From contig JARUPZ010000009.1 of NCBI GenBank assembly GCA_031213475.1, positions 8,403,601 to 8,467,600 of the forward strand: a DNA stretch of 64,000 nucleotides, given 5' to 3'. This document shows positions 44,335 through 56,289 of this stretch, piece after piece. This stretch comes from Nereocystis luetkeana (Eukaryota > Sar > Phaeophyceae > Laminariales > Laminariaceae). The notes below the pieces were generated by a model, which saw nothing but the letters and a program-made list of their open reading frames with translations, was not told the origin of the DNA and made no database searches. Position 1 is the stretch's first letter. Each line of letters starts with the position of its first letter. A program made the translations under genes and the position numbers.

Positions 44335-45107
44335 CAGCGGCGGCAGCGGCAGCAGCAGCAAAGCAGCAGAAGCAGGAGCAGGAGCAGGAGGAGCGTCACG
44401 GTAGGCCGGGCGCAGGATGCCGCATGGATTTATCATCTTTCCACTTGCTTACCGTCAAGGAGCAACAAGAAGCCATTGAAAAACATGTTGACCAGCAGCT
44501 GAGAGCTAGGAGGGGTTACGCAACCGCCGCGAATGCACGAGAGGAGGCAAGGAACAAGACAGAGAACACGCACCAAGCCCAGGACAATGGTTCGAGGAGC
44601 TGCGACAACTCGTCACCCGCCGACCCAGTACTATCGAGAGCAAAAAGTGCGGCCCAACAGCAACAGCAGCAGCAACAACAAGTACGGGCGTCTACGTACG
44701 TCAAGAAAGGCGACGAGGAGGAGTTGATGGGTATTACTGAGGAGGAGGAGTCGGATGAGGAGGAGCAGCACGGTTTGGGACGTGAAGTGGTACCGGTGGA
44801 TGGCATGGGGATGGTGAGGGAGAGGGAACTGGAGGAGGAGTCGGATGAGGAGGAGCAGCACGGTTTGGAACGTGAGGTGGTACCAATGGATGGCATGGGT
44901 CTGGTGGGGGAGATTGGTGTGATGGAAGGAGCTGTCGGGTGTTCGGAGAACATTGACGTGGACGGCGGTGCGCCGAATGGAAGCGCTTGGGAGCGAGTTG
45001 GGATCGGTACGGGTTGGTCATGCAGCGGCACCTTCGTGGGGTGGGGGTGCGAGGTGGCCGGTCGGCGTCCGACTCGGCTACGCCGGGCGCGCGTGCGAGA
45101 AAAGTGA
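44148..45107 (+). CDS. Acidic, Gln/Ala-rich protein of unknown function (319 aa)
   Basis: The only substantial ORF of the LTR element, starting 54 bp after the 5' LTR at the first ATG (MVGFVVLGEEELPWMTRILD). Segments in order: a charged N-terminus with TWTPEEWKELQETAAA; an Ala run then KQQKQEQEQEE (CAG/CGG-rich codons); a helical stretch SSFHLLTVKEQQEAIEKHVD; a Gln run; two 30-odd-residue repeats based on EESDEEEQHGLGREVVPVDG; and a basic C-terminus RRPTRLRRARVREK. Position suggests a Gag-like role or a captured host fragment. No CCHC knuckle or protease motif is present. The function is unknown. The ORF is intact, unlike the surrounding elements. Confidence 0.55.
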
Positions 45108-46412
45108 AGGACCATCATCTTCGAGCAATTGCTCATCAGGTGGACGGTTGACGAGAGGACCAAATCACGACCGGGCATGGTGAACGGAGAAAATGAGGTG
45201 GATGCTCGACGGTCGTGATGTGTGGTTGTAGTGGTACTATTATACGGAGTAATGGGTAACGGTTGGTATTGATAGTGTTTTTGTTGTGTCTTTTTATTAT
45301 TTGGCTCGGTACTGCTATGTAAGCGCAGGTAGTGGTTCGTTTTTACTTGAAATTGTGTGTGGCTTCTTCCAGTCAGATCTTGCCGACACAAGTTCTATCG
45401 CCATTTTGACTGTTGAGCGATCAACCATCTTGATCTCTCACATATCTGCAGGATCGTATCATATGACGACTTGGGTATATAATACCGCAGCCGTATACTC
45501 AGCTGACAGGTGTCTCACTTGGTACCAGGAATCTTGTATCACGCATATATACGTGATGCTCACGTATGATAAGTTTCCTTTGGAGTTAACCCCTTAAAGT
45601 CCCACATATTTGGGGACAAACTACTTGGAATTAGTGTCGGGATCAGTTTTTCAGTTCTGCATGAGTTAGGAGACTCGAAAAATTATTTTTTTGAGCTATT
45701 AATATTAAGAACCGGCGCACTTTCTCGTGATTTTTCAGTTAAGAAACGAGAAGATTGGTAAATCCGCTGGTATAGTTTTTGGGCATGCCCTATTGCATGA
45801 AATGAGTCGAATCTCACCGTACAACTCTGGTGTGCTCTATACCCATACCCGGCTTGTAGGACCGCAGTGTGTTGGTCAATGAGATATTTGACGCTTTTCT
45901 TGGATGTCATTAAATTTGTGCCCACAGAAGAGACGCTATTGGCTTTGAGTGGTACATGGTTATTGAATGACAAGCTGGTATGATAGTTGAGGGAATTATA
46001 TTGATTTGATATTCGACTGATATGCAGGAATTTCAGAGTCTTTCATTTTTGAGATTATATTGAGATTGATACTGAAATCTGGAAGGCCAATCTACTATTT
46101 TTCCTATTTCATGCAGTTGAACCTACCATAGGGAAGGCTGTATGTTGATTACCGGAAAGAGGTTGGAGTAAGGCCAATATATTGTTTCACCTTGATTGAA
46201 TTGATTTGAGTCTGGGTTTTGGAGGATTTTGGTGTTTTGACAGCAGGGAGGCAGCTGTTTGGTTCTATAGTGGGTTTTGGAATTTCTGTTTTTGGGGTGA
46301 ATACACTGCTACTTGTAGTGTCACGACAAGAGGATTTTTATGTGTTGGATGAGTGTGGACCTGGTACGGAATATGCACAATTATCTTTACAGTGTGCTAC
46401 GTCTAGGAAGGC
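45108..46412. other. LTR-element internal region, non-coding
   Basis: No protease, RT or integrase motif. A diverged, truncated piggyBac-like MITE starts at 45,590 after TTAA. The purine stretch before the 3' LTR (CTAGGAAGGC) is too weak to call a polypurine tract. Confidence 0.5.
45590..45641. mobile_element. piggyBac-like MITE, truncated
   Basis: TTAA then CCCCTTAAAGTCCCAC and TTTGGGGACAAACTACTTGG, similar to the left two thirds of the 90-bp elements at 3,071 and 46,635. The right arm is missing. Confidence 0.55.
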
Positions 46413-46880
46413 TGTCGGACATGGTCGTATGATGTAGCCGTACACATGATATGTCTGATACGTGTCATTGTCGTATTAGTTCAAGTGTCTTGAGTTGTGT
46501 CACTGCAATCCATCTACGGAGATTGTGATGATAACTATGTTTCCCCGAGGGGTTGCATAAAATTGTGTTTGACCTGCTTTCAGGGGTCTTATAGAGTCTA
46601 GGGGAACGTGGCCCTCTTGCTCTCAGTACGTTAACCCTTTTAGAACCGCAGTCCCGTTTTTAGGGACACACCACTCAAATTCCGAGTAGTTTGTCCCCAA
46701 AACGGGACTGCGGTTCTAAAGGGGTTAAAGGATAACATTGATATTTCTCTTCACTCCTTCCACCGACTTATGGCGCGAATGCTCCCGATCGACCGCTCTC
46801 TGTGAGCAAGGTTCTCCGCCCCAGGGCAAGCCTCACCCGCGCATCACCCAAGCGCACCCGGTGCTCGAATTGATCCCTTA
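46413..46880 (+). repeat. 3' LTR, 468 bp including a MITE
   Basis: The same as the 5' LTR except for nine substitutions, a 5-bp ATATG insertion near 46,450 and the 94-bp gain (MITE plus TTAA). Confidence 0.9.
46635..46724. mobile_element. piggyBac-like MITE, 90 bp, in 3' LTR
   Basis: CCCTTTTAGAACCGCAGTCC at the left and GGACTGCGGTTCTAAAGGGG at the right are near-perfect inverted ends. TTAA lies on both sides (46,631-46,634 and 46,725-46,728), and the 5' LTR preserves the single TTAA of the empty site. The TTAA duplication and CCC(T)n ends are the piggyBac signature. Confidence 0.9.
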
Positions 46881-47110
46881 GGTTATGCCCGAACTTGTAG
46901 GGGGCCCGCCGGACGCGGCAGGGAACCCGATCGTGATGCTAGGCGACGTATCGTGTGCGTCGAAACGGTGAGGCGACCGACAAAAGTGCGTGCTTACTCG
47001 TGATAATGCTGGAGCGCCTTTCACTCGAACGATGATGGAACCACACTGCAAAACATATTCCAGGTGGAATTTTTGGGTAGCTTGGAGAGATTCGACCAGA
47101 CAAGGTTAGA

Positions 47111-49540
47111 GAGCTAACGCACTCCAGGGAGTGGTACGAACAACCCATTGGTCAGCTGGGTTCGGAGATTTTCGATGATGTGCTCCAGACAAAAATCATC
47201 CTTATCAAACGCAACGACATCCGATGGATCATGATGAACGACGGAAGAGAACTCGATTGACCCGAATGCGTTATATGATGCACGTGTCGCTAAACTCATG
47301 GCATGCGTACCGTGGGTGCATGCGACTTACAGGAACAGGGAACAACAACGGATTAAATAATTGTGAGGTGGCGAGGTCGGTCGATCACCGATAACTGGCT
47401 TAGCCGGTACCCACACCAAAAAGTAGAGTCCGTCATTGAATGACAAAAATATACAAATAATGAGAAAAGCAGCGAAGCCGTCTGTCAAGGTTTGAAAGTG
47501 CCGTCTCGTGATTCCTGACGCATCATGTGGGATCGCAAATGTTCGAGCGGTACAATAGCATCAACAGGTCATTCGGCATGCCGTCCGTCGCGGTATATGA
47601 TAGTAGATACAGGGATCCTCGGCGCGTTACGCCGGAGTTTATCGCAACTGCTGCTTCGCTTTGTCGGGCCCAGCTGGTGCACACGCTAAAACCTTCAATG
47701 TAACGCCAAGCACAAAACTACATACGGTACAAATTACGCAGCTCGACATAACCATCAATAAAATCCCCTGCGTGAGTTCAAAGATAATCTAAATAGGTTT
47801 CAAGCGTGTCAGGAAAGCGCAACCTTGAGGGTCTGGCTCGCTGATATAATGAAGGAGACGCCTTCGGAGTTTAGTTGGTTCGGTGGGACAAAGGCAGTGT
47901 CCCGGGTCAGGGAAGATGAAGAAGTCCAAAAAGGTCTCTTTATTATTTCGTGCGGCCAAACGTGGTCAGAACGAGGACTGATCGGAGGGGAGGCGTGATA
48001 ATGCCTCATCGACAAAAAAAGCACAGAAGTACGACTGTCGATCTTGTAGACTGCAATAGTCACTCTGGCGGTCATATTATGTGGAGCAACCGCCCGCACT
48101 ACCCTGCCGTCTTGTGCCTTGGCTGTCTCTTAGGCCCAATTTACTATTCTCGAACGTAAACAGTCAGCTGCCAGCTTCCCAAGTGCATATCTATCTACTC
48201 AACGACGCTCTAAACTATTTAGTCGCTATCAGATTACGTATCCGCACACTGCTCTGCGTACTGTCCTACTTGATCTACAACGTCGTCTCAGGCCATAGTT
48301 ATGTTGCGTACGTACGCCGTTCTTACCGTACATGAGCTTTGAGGCATCTTGTTGTAAGAGGCTGGTTAACGTTCCTGTGATTCTCTACATATATATTATT
48401 AACGCTCCCGATGTCCCAAGTACCAAACTGACAGGCAATTGTGTTAAAACCCAATCTCACCGCAAGTGTCGTATAGGCTTCCCTCGTATACGGAGATTTC
48501 TTCTTTCGGGAATATTTAGATTGATCGACGTGAAAGCTCACGCTACACACTGTCGAATGGCAATCCTAATGGCAATATCGAAATGATAATAAATTCGACG
48601 CTGATTAGTCGGTACGTAGTATCCGGGGGAGTCACGCCAGATTCTCAGTAGTCATTCGCGGGGGTAATGATTGGGAATCAATTCGCATGTTTTTCATGAC
48701 GTACCACTTCGCCGACTATCTGGACAACACAGACGTCATCCAAACAGGAACGGTTTGAAGAGATTTTAATTTTCCAGATGATGGCGGAAGCACATCAGAC
48801 AGTATAGACAGAGGTGAAGCACAGGCACAACTCCTGCCCTAAGTCGTATACACTGCACATGCGTTGGGCTTGTCGTCTAGTATCTACCTGGTACAGTAGC
48901 TAGACTCCCTCACATACAGCAGCACACTCTGATGAGCGCACAGCTTTTAGCTGCAGCGTCATCGGTAGCAGCAGCAGTAGAAGTGGCCGAGAGCTTGCCG
49001 CCGTCCAGAGTAGTAGATGCGTTATTGACGGGAGCCAAATATTTCGATTAGAGCTGGAGGTAAGTAATTTCGTAGGAGGACTATGAGTCCAGCGTTAACA
49101 ACGGCCGACAGGTAGACTGGGCGTTTGATTAAATTCGAAGACGTGCCCAACACTTTGCAGCAAAATTTGAATACAAGTCTGTCTTGAATGCAGACTTGAA
49201 AGAGCCAGAAAAAAATGTTTACGTAAATGTTTGGTCGGTTAGTTCCTGGCGACTACTATATCTGGCGAGGGTTTTGTACATATTACAGCAGCTCTGGTTT
49301 TAAGTTACTCTTTTTTTGTGTAACTGTTGTCGGATTCTTTGTCTCTGGCCTGACACTCGGCTTCTCCTTTAATCTGCCTCGACTCAGAAGCTTGACGGTG
49401 ATTTTGCTGCGATTGGCTGCAGCTTTGCTTTGCGCTGTTGTAGCTGCACATGTACAACAAGCCCCAGCCCTTCGCGAGCGCGAGTTCGTCGTCCGGCATG
49501 ATCCGGTCCAGTATTATATACCATCACGGCCAAGTGCTGC
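47111..49540. other. No gene recognised
   Basis: Possibly the decayed distal part of the DIRS element and the 5' part of the Helitron. No frame with a recognisable domain. A 144-codon plus frame at 49,227-49,661 ends in RPEIHLGDYDCLAIANFG, which may be the very start of the Helitron coding region. Confidence 0.4.
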
Positions 49541-49559
49541 TATCGACACCCCGCTAGAT

Positions 49560-52500
49560 CAACCACGGCCCAGAGACAGCGTCGAATTATCAGGTCGACT
49601 TCGACCCGAAATTCACTTGGGGGATTACGATTGTTTAGCGATCGCAAATTTTGGGCAATAAACGGTGAGTTGTGTTTACTGTAGTGAATCTCGAAAGGTA
49701 AACTCCCTATCGTCGTAATTTTAAACGACCGGTAACACTTAATCCTATTAACCCGTTCTCTTCGTTCAGGTTTCCCTGCGGTGTATGCGACAGGAAAACT
49801 CGTGCTACGGAATAACACATGTTGACGCCGTGTGATATAACTCACAAGGATATTCGCCAAGCGACAGGTTGTCTTCAAACACACTTATCGACATGATGAT
49901 GACGGTGTCCCCGATGGCTTAGTTCTCAGTGTGCACGGGTTCGACGAATCAGACCCGGGCAAGTAGCACGTACGTGTGTAAATATTGTTGTAGGTCCCTC
50001 GTGGCTAATAAGCTTCCGGAGGCTGCGTCAGCAAACGGCTTTTGGGTCGGAAAGTTATCAGACCAACACGAAGGTACGACGGCAGTAGAGCGTTCTGCTG
50101 TATTTCTCGTTCGCGCCAAAGGACATGTTGTCGCGTTGGAATAAAGCAAGGTCAGAAACATGTCTGGTTCCGCCCAAATATCTCTTCGCGGGACATATCA
50201 GTTTTCTACGCGAACGATTCGTCATCCGTTAAGAGTTGACTATGGCTGCAACCGGTTTGTTGGATAAGTTCGCAATAATATTCGCTGGAGAACACAAGCC
50301 AACGGCGTCCCAGGTTAAGCGCTAACTCGTAGCTCGAAAGACCGTCGTATGTAACCTAATTAATAATAATATGGAGGACGACGGAAACCATTTGGTGTGC
50401 GGGTTTCAGCTGGCACGTAAAGCTGCGTTCAGTCAGCCTAACCTCGATACCCATCCGTCGGACGGAAGTGTTCTTGAATACATTTTGAAGGCGGTGTGAA
50501 CACCAGAAGAAGTTTACAATTTACGAGGAAGATCATTTGAGTCTTATACGAACGAGAGGCGTGAACACGGCGTTGCTAATGCCGAGGCCAACGGCGATAT
50601 CGTGCCGATGGAAAATGTGGTAGCCAAGGAAGTTACGGCAGAAATTGGAAAAGCCTATAATATTGACACATATATATGGGGTCGTTGACTGTGGGGAAGA
50701 CGCTCCGACATCTTCTCGACAATGTCCAAGTAAGTGTGCAACGCAGACTGGAGCACGACCTCGATCTCAATGTCGTGGCCGCATATCAAGCTGCTCTGTC
50801 TTAGGGGACGCCGCCACCTGAAGGGACGGAGAATGATCTTGTAGTTCGGCATCATGGCGATATTATTTATTACTTTCGCAAAATTGACGGCTGGATGGGA
50901 GCGTTCGGTTACTTGTTCCCCAGAAGGTTGTGGAGGACCACTTGACACAACTTGTCAAACAAATATTTCATTCGTGAAATGGTCCCGGATTCTGCTCGAC
51001 CGTCGCGATCCGTCTTGGCGAAAAGACAGGGTAATTATTTTCTATGCTGCCGCCATCATTTTCAAACTCCGCGGGGAAATGTCCGCTGATCTGATGTGGC
51101 CGAACAAATACCACGGGAGTAGAGCAGTGATTCCATGTCGATGGCGGCGGACCTTCGGCAGGGAGAACATATACGCACCGCCTCCAGCGAACATTTTTGC
51201 GATTTTACATTTTTGTTAACTCTACCGGCTATCTCACCTGATTCTGCATGGACGAGTCATGGGAAACACAAACCACGAACTGAAGCTACATCAGAGATGA
51301 TGCAACTGGGCGAGCAGGTGTTTTGTGTGGCCATTAATCCGTCCGACGTAAACAGCCCACTCATAATGAACTACGGCGGCCACGACATAAATCTTTCATC
51401 GACATGCCAAGAACGAATGCCCGATTATATTACGAGCCTAAGAACCGTTGGCGGACGACCCTTTCGCATCGGCGAAATTCTTCCACGAAACTACTCAAGC
51501 GGTGTTCGACCGTGTGCTGAGAGTGGACGTTTCTGACGGTGACGGTTGAGCCCTGGGGAAAATGCAAGCATACCTTTGGCATGACGGAGGAGCATTTTAG
51601 ATCCATTCTACATGCGCATTTACTGCTTTGGGTGTATCGGCATGGCAGCCGCGATCAGCTCTTGGAAGACTTCGGCACTAGCTGAGAAAAACACGCTGAT
51701 CTTGCCAAACACGTAGGCCGTATGACCTGCAATCAACTAATGTCAACTGAGGAAGTGGACTCTAGCTTTATGAACGGATCAGCACCCGTTTACAGCAGCA
51801 CGGATATCGTTCAGCAATCATCGAAAAAGCCGACGAGTTCGGCGGTCACACCGATGATAGGCCAGAGGACGAAGTAACCCGCAAGACGAGAAAATACAAT
51901 AAAATGGTGAGTTTTTGTCCGCCTGTGCTAGCGGCTAGGGTTCAAGATGTTTGCGATGAAAATCCGCAATGACTGTCTTGTATCGCACAAGATGCTTCAA
52001 CTCTGTCGGAAGAAGCAAACACGCATCAATGTACACACGGTTGTGTGAAATACGCCAAGAAGGGGGCCGACAGCCAAGTTTTGCCAGGAGCATAATGTCG
52101 CTTTGGATATGGAACCGACGGGAGACCGTTTCAACCGCAAGGATCCGTCTAGAATGACAAAGTTCCTGTGCATGCAGATGGCTCTGTTGAAATGGATGAT
52201 GTCCTAATACATATATATGGACGAGCGAGCCGACCAACAACCTGAACAGATACTCGAAGCTGAAATAGTTCGTGCTACACGCGCGCGAAAGGCTGCATGC
52301 TAGGCCGGACAGCCACCTGAAGCCGACGATGACGACTTTATTGTCGAAGTCAGGCGTGGGTCAACTCACATCAACTCCTACAAACGGGTCGTTCAACAGG
52401 GTGTACGTTCCAGTACGGACATCAAAGAAATCCTTGGAAATGGCGACGCTCGTGGGCTTGGATTTTGCATCTTGATGTACAGCACAACGTCGACTCGCAC

Positions 52501-53030
52501 AGTGAGTACCATTCTTCCTCTCTTGGCCGATGCTGTGTCTAAGCTGCAAAAGGAGGGGGAAGATTCCCCCTCTTCTGGGAGGGTCCGGAAGATTGTACAA
52601 TCTAGTTCGCGCAATGTTTTATCGGGAACAGAGCTCGGCACGCCTGCGCGGTATTCAAAATCATGGGTTGGTCGGAAAACATAAAATCTCATATTATGCC
52701 TTTATTATGCCGCACGAGACCCGTCTTTGCGCGGATCAGATATTCGCTCGCCGAAGGGGATCGTCGACAAGAAGGGTGAAGCGGCAACGCAAGCTCCGAA
52801 GACGATATCTTGTTCACGGCTCGTGAAGGACACCTCGCGGTTTCGACGAAAGCCTCACACGACTAGATTCATCGAGGTGGCCGTGATGATAGTTAGCATC
52901 CGCTGTACTGTCTCTCTTTTTCGTGTACACGCGATTGGTGAAGACGGGAGATGCCAAAGGTGGATCCGTCTTATTAGTTCCCCTACAGGAAGGACGTTCC
53001 AATGTTTATTACTCCGCGCGGTTGGGGAGT
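49560..53030 (+). pseudogene. Helitron Rep/helicase-like protein, decayed
   Basis: Reading across many frameshifts and stops: CKYCCRSLVANKLPEAASA followed by NGFWVGKLSD near 49,980 (the conserved block before Rep); KFAIIFAGEHKPTASQVKR then LVARKTVVCNLINNN near 50,262-50,370; VFCVAINPSDVNSPLIMNYG (51,321), the core of the Helitron-like N domain; ALGKMQAYLWHDGGAF near 51,550, where the HxH metal site is no longer intact; HGCVKYAKKGA..CRFGYGTDG (52,040-52,110); GVRSSTDIKEILGNGDARGL (52,400); and VLSGTELGTPARYSKSWVG (52,615). No Walker A helicase motif was found downstream. It is an inactive rolling-circle transposon. Its ends (5' TC, 3' hairpin-CTRR) were not located. Confidence 0.75.
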
Positions 53031-56000
53031 GAATGTGCGCCAGCTCCGGCAGACCAATCTTAGCCTACCACAGTCGGACCTTGTTCAATCTTCGTCCATT
53101 CGGGCATGTGGCGCGACCCTCGGCAGTAGGCGCGCTATATCGACGCTGCCGTTGAGCGCGCCTCTACCGGAAGCACGAACGAGAACGGCTTGCCTTCTTC
53201 CCCTCTGTCGTCACGTTAGTTCAATATCTTCCTGTGCGTTTTAGGTACACAAACACGGTTTAACAATCGTCGGCGTACGTGAACCCCACCCTAACGGGTA
53301 AACGTCACGGCTCTCTGTTTTGATGTCGTAGAGCAGCAGGGCTGCTGGCGTGGAAAGTAAATCGCTGGCAAAGTCCACTCGACGAGATACAACGGCGGCC
53401 TCGTGCTCAAGCTGCCTTTACGGCGATACGCCAAGAATCTCGTTTTTTTATGGGTGGTATACGCAAGTAAGGAACCTCGGCCCTTGCTTCTTTCGTATCT
53501 GGTATAGGTTAAGTTCAAATGGAAATCATAAGTTTTCAATTGTTAGTGAGTTGCACTTGCTCTGGCATCCTATACGGACGTGGCAGATCGCGCTACACCC
53601 TGCAACTTGAGCTAGATCGAGAGATAAAAACATTTTCTGCCCTCAAATATCTAGATCATCTAGTGGGAATCGATTATCTGTCCGACATGTGAAATATTTT
53701 TGCTTGATATCTTGCTGCGCATTTTTGACTTGTGTGTCCGATTCATTGAGAGGTTGGAACTCCACTCGCAAACGTTGGTGGGTTTCCCATAATATTTATA
53801 TATATTTTACGCTGTGAGTCTATGTTGCAATATTGGAGTTTTTGCGATTGTGATTTTTTCAACTTGTACTTCTCCGGAAATTCTCCCGAGGTAACGCTTT
53901 GACGAAACATTCGGAACAGAACGCGAAAAAGCTACTTGAGCGAAGTCAGGATTTCCTCAAAAGTCGCGGTAACTTGTCGCTCTCCGGTTCATTGGCCTAA
54001 TCGCACCGAGCATTACCTCGATGATGTAGAACACATCATCTCGAATCTCGAAGGCCCAAAACACCGATCATCGTTCATGCCACCATGCTGCTTGCTGTAC
54101 ACATCACGACAACCGCTGGGAGCACAGAGGATCCAGAGATGTAATCCCAGCATAGCGCGCACGAGCGGCGTTGGATTGTGCCAGCGGCCCGCCGCCGCTG
54201 CTACGGTACACGCTTTTGCCCACTTGGTGACGACGTGGAGGATGCTTCGTCCGAAAAATGGGCTCGCAATCCCACTCGTACTCGCACTCGTGCTCGCACA
54301 GACCGCGACAGCTCGTGTATCATTTCGATTCCACCACACTGCAGCTGCAGCAGATAATCCAAAAAGAGATGATGGTTGGTGCTGGTTCTGACGCTGTTTA
54401 GGTTTGTTGCTCAAGCTGCCCGTCGTTGCGGTTAGCGCTGGCTCCCTGCCGCCTTTTGTGCTACTACTTGCAGTCGTGAGATGGCAGTGGTGACACCGCT
54501 GTCAACTCTGCCGCCGAAACGTAGCTGGGTTGCCGTTGCTTCTCCCAACCTCTTTTTTTGTTTTCGTCTTATTTGTTATTGCCGCGTTTGCCTCACCTCC
54601 ACCCTTTCCTTCTTTTTTTCAGAGGCGTCTCCTGCAGGATTTGGCTTACCTCACCCGCAAACAGACATCAGTCAGGAAGGGAAGGAAATCGATTTTTTAT
54701 TAGCGGAAGTCAAGCTTATTTTTTCTCCTCTGTCGCGAACACTCCATTATTACATCTTTACGGGACTCTTATCGCGAAGTTTTCCCCCATATTTTCTGCG
54801 TTTTTTTCGCGCAATTTTTAAATCCTCCATATTTTCCCGATGTTTTTCCAAACATGTGAAATTACACGAACTTCATTTTTTCGCTTTTTTTGGAAAATTG
54901 CGCGAATAGTGACTAAACACCTCCGTATGTTGATACATAATATCTCCAGTTATTTCCATAGGGTTAGGGTTACGGTGAGCCTAAGTACAAACGTCACCAC
55001 CTACCTGTGATAGGTAGGTGGGTACGACAGATTCAGAGGTTGAAACTCGCTTTTGTTCTTTTCTATATTGCAGCTGTGACTACGACCGATTGATTGAGTG
55101 TTGTGGCTGATCGAAACACATCTTCTTTGTAAGCTGCGCGCTACGTTTAGGCAAGACTCGCTCATCGGGCTGTCACCTATTATTCTATGAAAACCTCACA
55201 AAGCACGTCAGCTGTGAGTTCAAAAACGATCGGTTGTTACTAAGTTTTGCAACATATTTTCTCCGCGATTGCCTACTGGTCAACAACAAACAATGACATC
55301 CCCGATCGTATCCGGATGTTTTGTAATATCGGTGCCGGTTTTTGCCCGCTGTTCTGTCGATTATTCCGTGCATACATTAGGATGGGCGCATGGGCCATCC
55401 AACAGGACACGTCGGATCGAGGCAAAACCCTGACGTTCCTAAATTAAATTTGGGTCGTTTCTAACGGCCGAATGAAAAAAAGCAAACAGCTTGCTATTTT
55501 GGCAAGACATACGTTCGAAACAATTTTGCCTAAACCTTCAATCGTCAAACACTGTGAAACACTGCACAATTTAAGACGTGCTTGTAGTAGTGTAAATCGA
55601 GAGTGGATACCCCCTTCGATGCCTGCAAGGGAGGAAGCTTTTGCTATTCGTGGAAACCCTTCTTGTTTTTTTCCCACCACTATACTGAGAAAATATAAAA
55701 CTGAAAATTCCGAGAAAAAATGGATCAGGGATTTTACACGAAAGCTCTTGCCCGAAATTATCTGAAAATTCAACGATTTTTCCCGAGATTGTTTAAATAA
55801 AAAGCCTGTACGCAGAGCTGAATCTACGCCCTCTTCGTCGAATGGGTTGCCCCGATTCCCGAAAGAAATGTAGGCAGCCGGCATTGATTTCGGACGAGGG
55901 TCACGCCCGACATGCGATGTGAAGTGACATTTGCGCACGCAAACATTGAGAAGGGCAGTGCCTAGCGTGCCCTCAGCCGCACCAACCGGCAGCATGTCGC

Positions 56001-56289
56001 AGTAGGTCGGTTGTCTGCAGCTGGAAGAGGAGGACGCGCGCGTCCATCTATTTAGAGTATGCTCTGCCAGCTGCTCATCGTGGAGGACGTGACGAGAGAG
56101 GAGGAAAAATGCAACATGTCTGAAGGCGGAACACGGACCGGGACCGAGCCTGTGTGTAGCATGTGGGGGCAGGCACGATTGAGGAAGATAGCAGCAGTCG
56201 ATAGGACGGTCCCTGCTGAGCAGCCGTCGATAGGGCGATCTCTGTTGCGGCTTAGAAAGATATGCCCGATGTTCGTCCCGGACAGAGTG
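53031..56289. other. No gene recognised
   Basis: Includes a long minus frame at 55,444-56,409 without recognisable domains, and a two-unit TTAGGG-like motif near 54,960. A small inverted repeat CACCTACCTGTGATAGGTAG lies near 55,002-55,022. No exon could be supported. Confidence 0.4.

Larger units (their letters stand above)
43726..46880. mobile_element. Non-autonomous LTR retrotransposon, 3.2 kb
   Basis: Two direct terminal repeats starting TGTCGGACATGGTCG and ending GAATTGATCCCTTA, and a 5-bp target duplication GGTTA. The internal region is 2.3 kb with one ORF and no protease, RT or integrase. The LTR end is TTA and not the usual CA. No convincing primer-binding site directly follows the 5' LTR. 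LTRs differ at nine positions by my count plus a 5-bp indel and a MITE insertion, so the element is much younger than the DIRS copy it interrupts. Confidence 0.85.
42290..47110 (+). pseudogene. DIRS-type retroelement RT/RNase H, decayed and interrupted
   Basis: Reading across frameshifts and stops, the order is SPLVAVRKHKVRITIHLSFD (42,464), LMSKADVSGTFMSVRVDMEQ (42,655), GWSESPGFWGVVSIAAEHA (42,785), LNIDDYLSIRV at 43,008-43,040 (the (Y)xDD site, with N at the aromatic position), STIDTIRFTINSKTMRMSFP (43,136), LGREFHADLLLWKG (43,422) and INPLELLLMLVTAWV (43,683). After the LTR insertion it continues MPELVGGPPDAAGNPIVMLG from 46,884. These match the RT and RNase H blocks of DIRS/Ngaro-type elements. 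The tyrosine recombinase was not recognised downstream. Confidence 0.75.

Noticed and set aside
54955-54978. Interstitial telomere repeat
   Set aside because: Only about two TTAGGG-like units, too short to mean more than chance.
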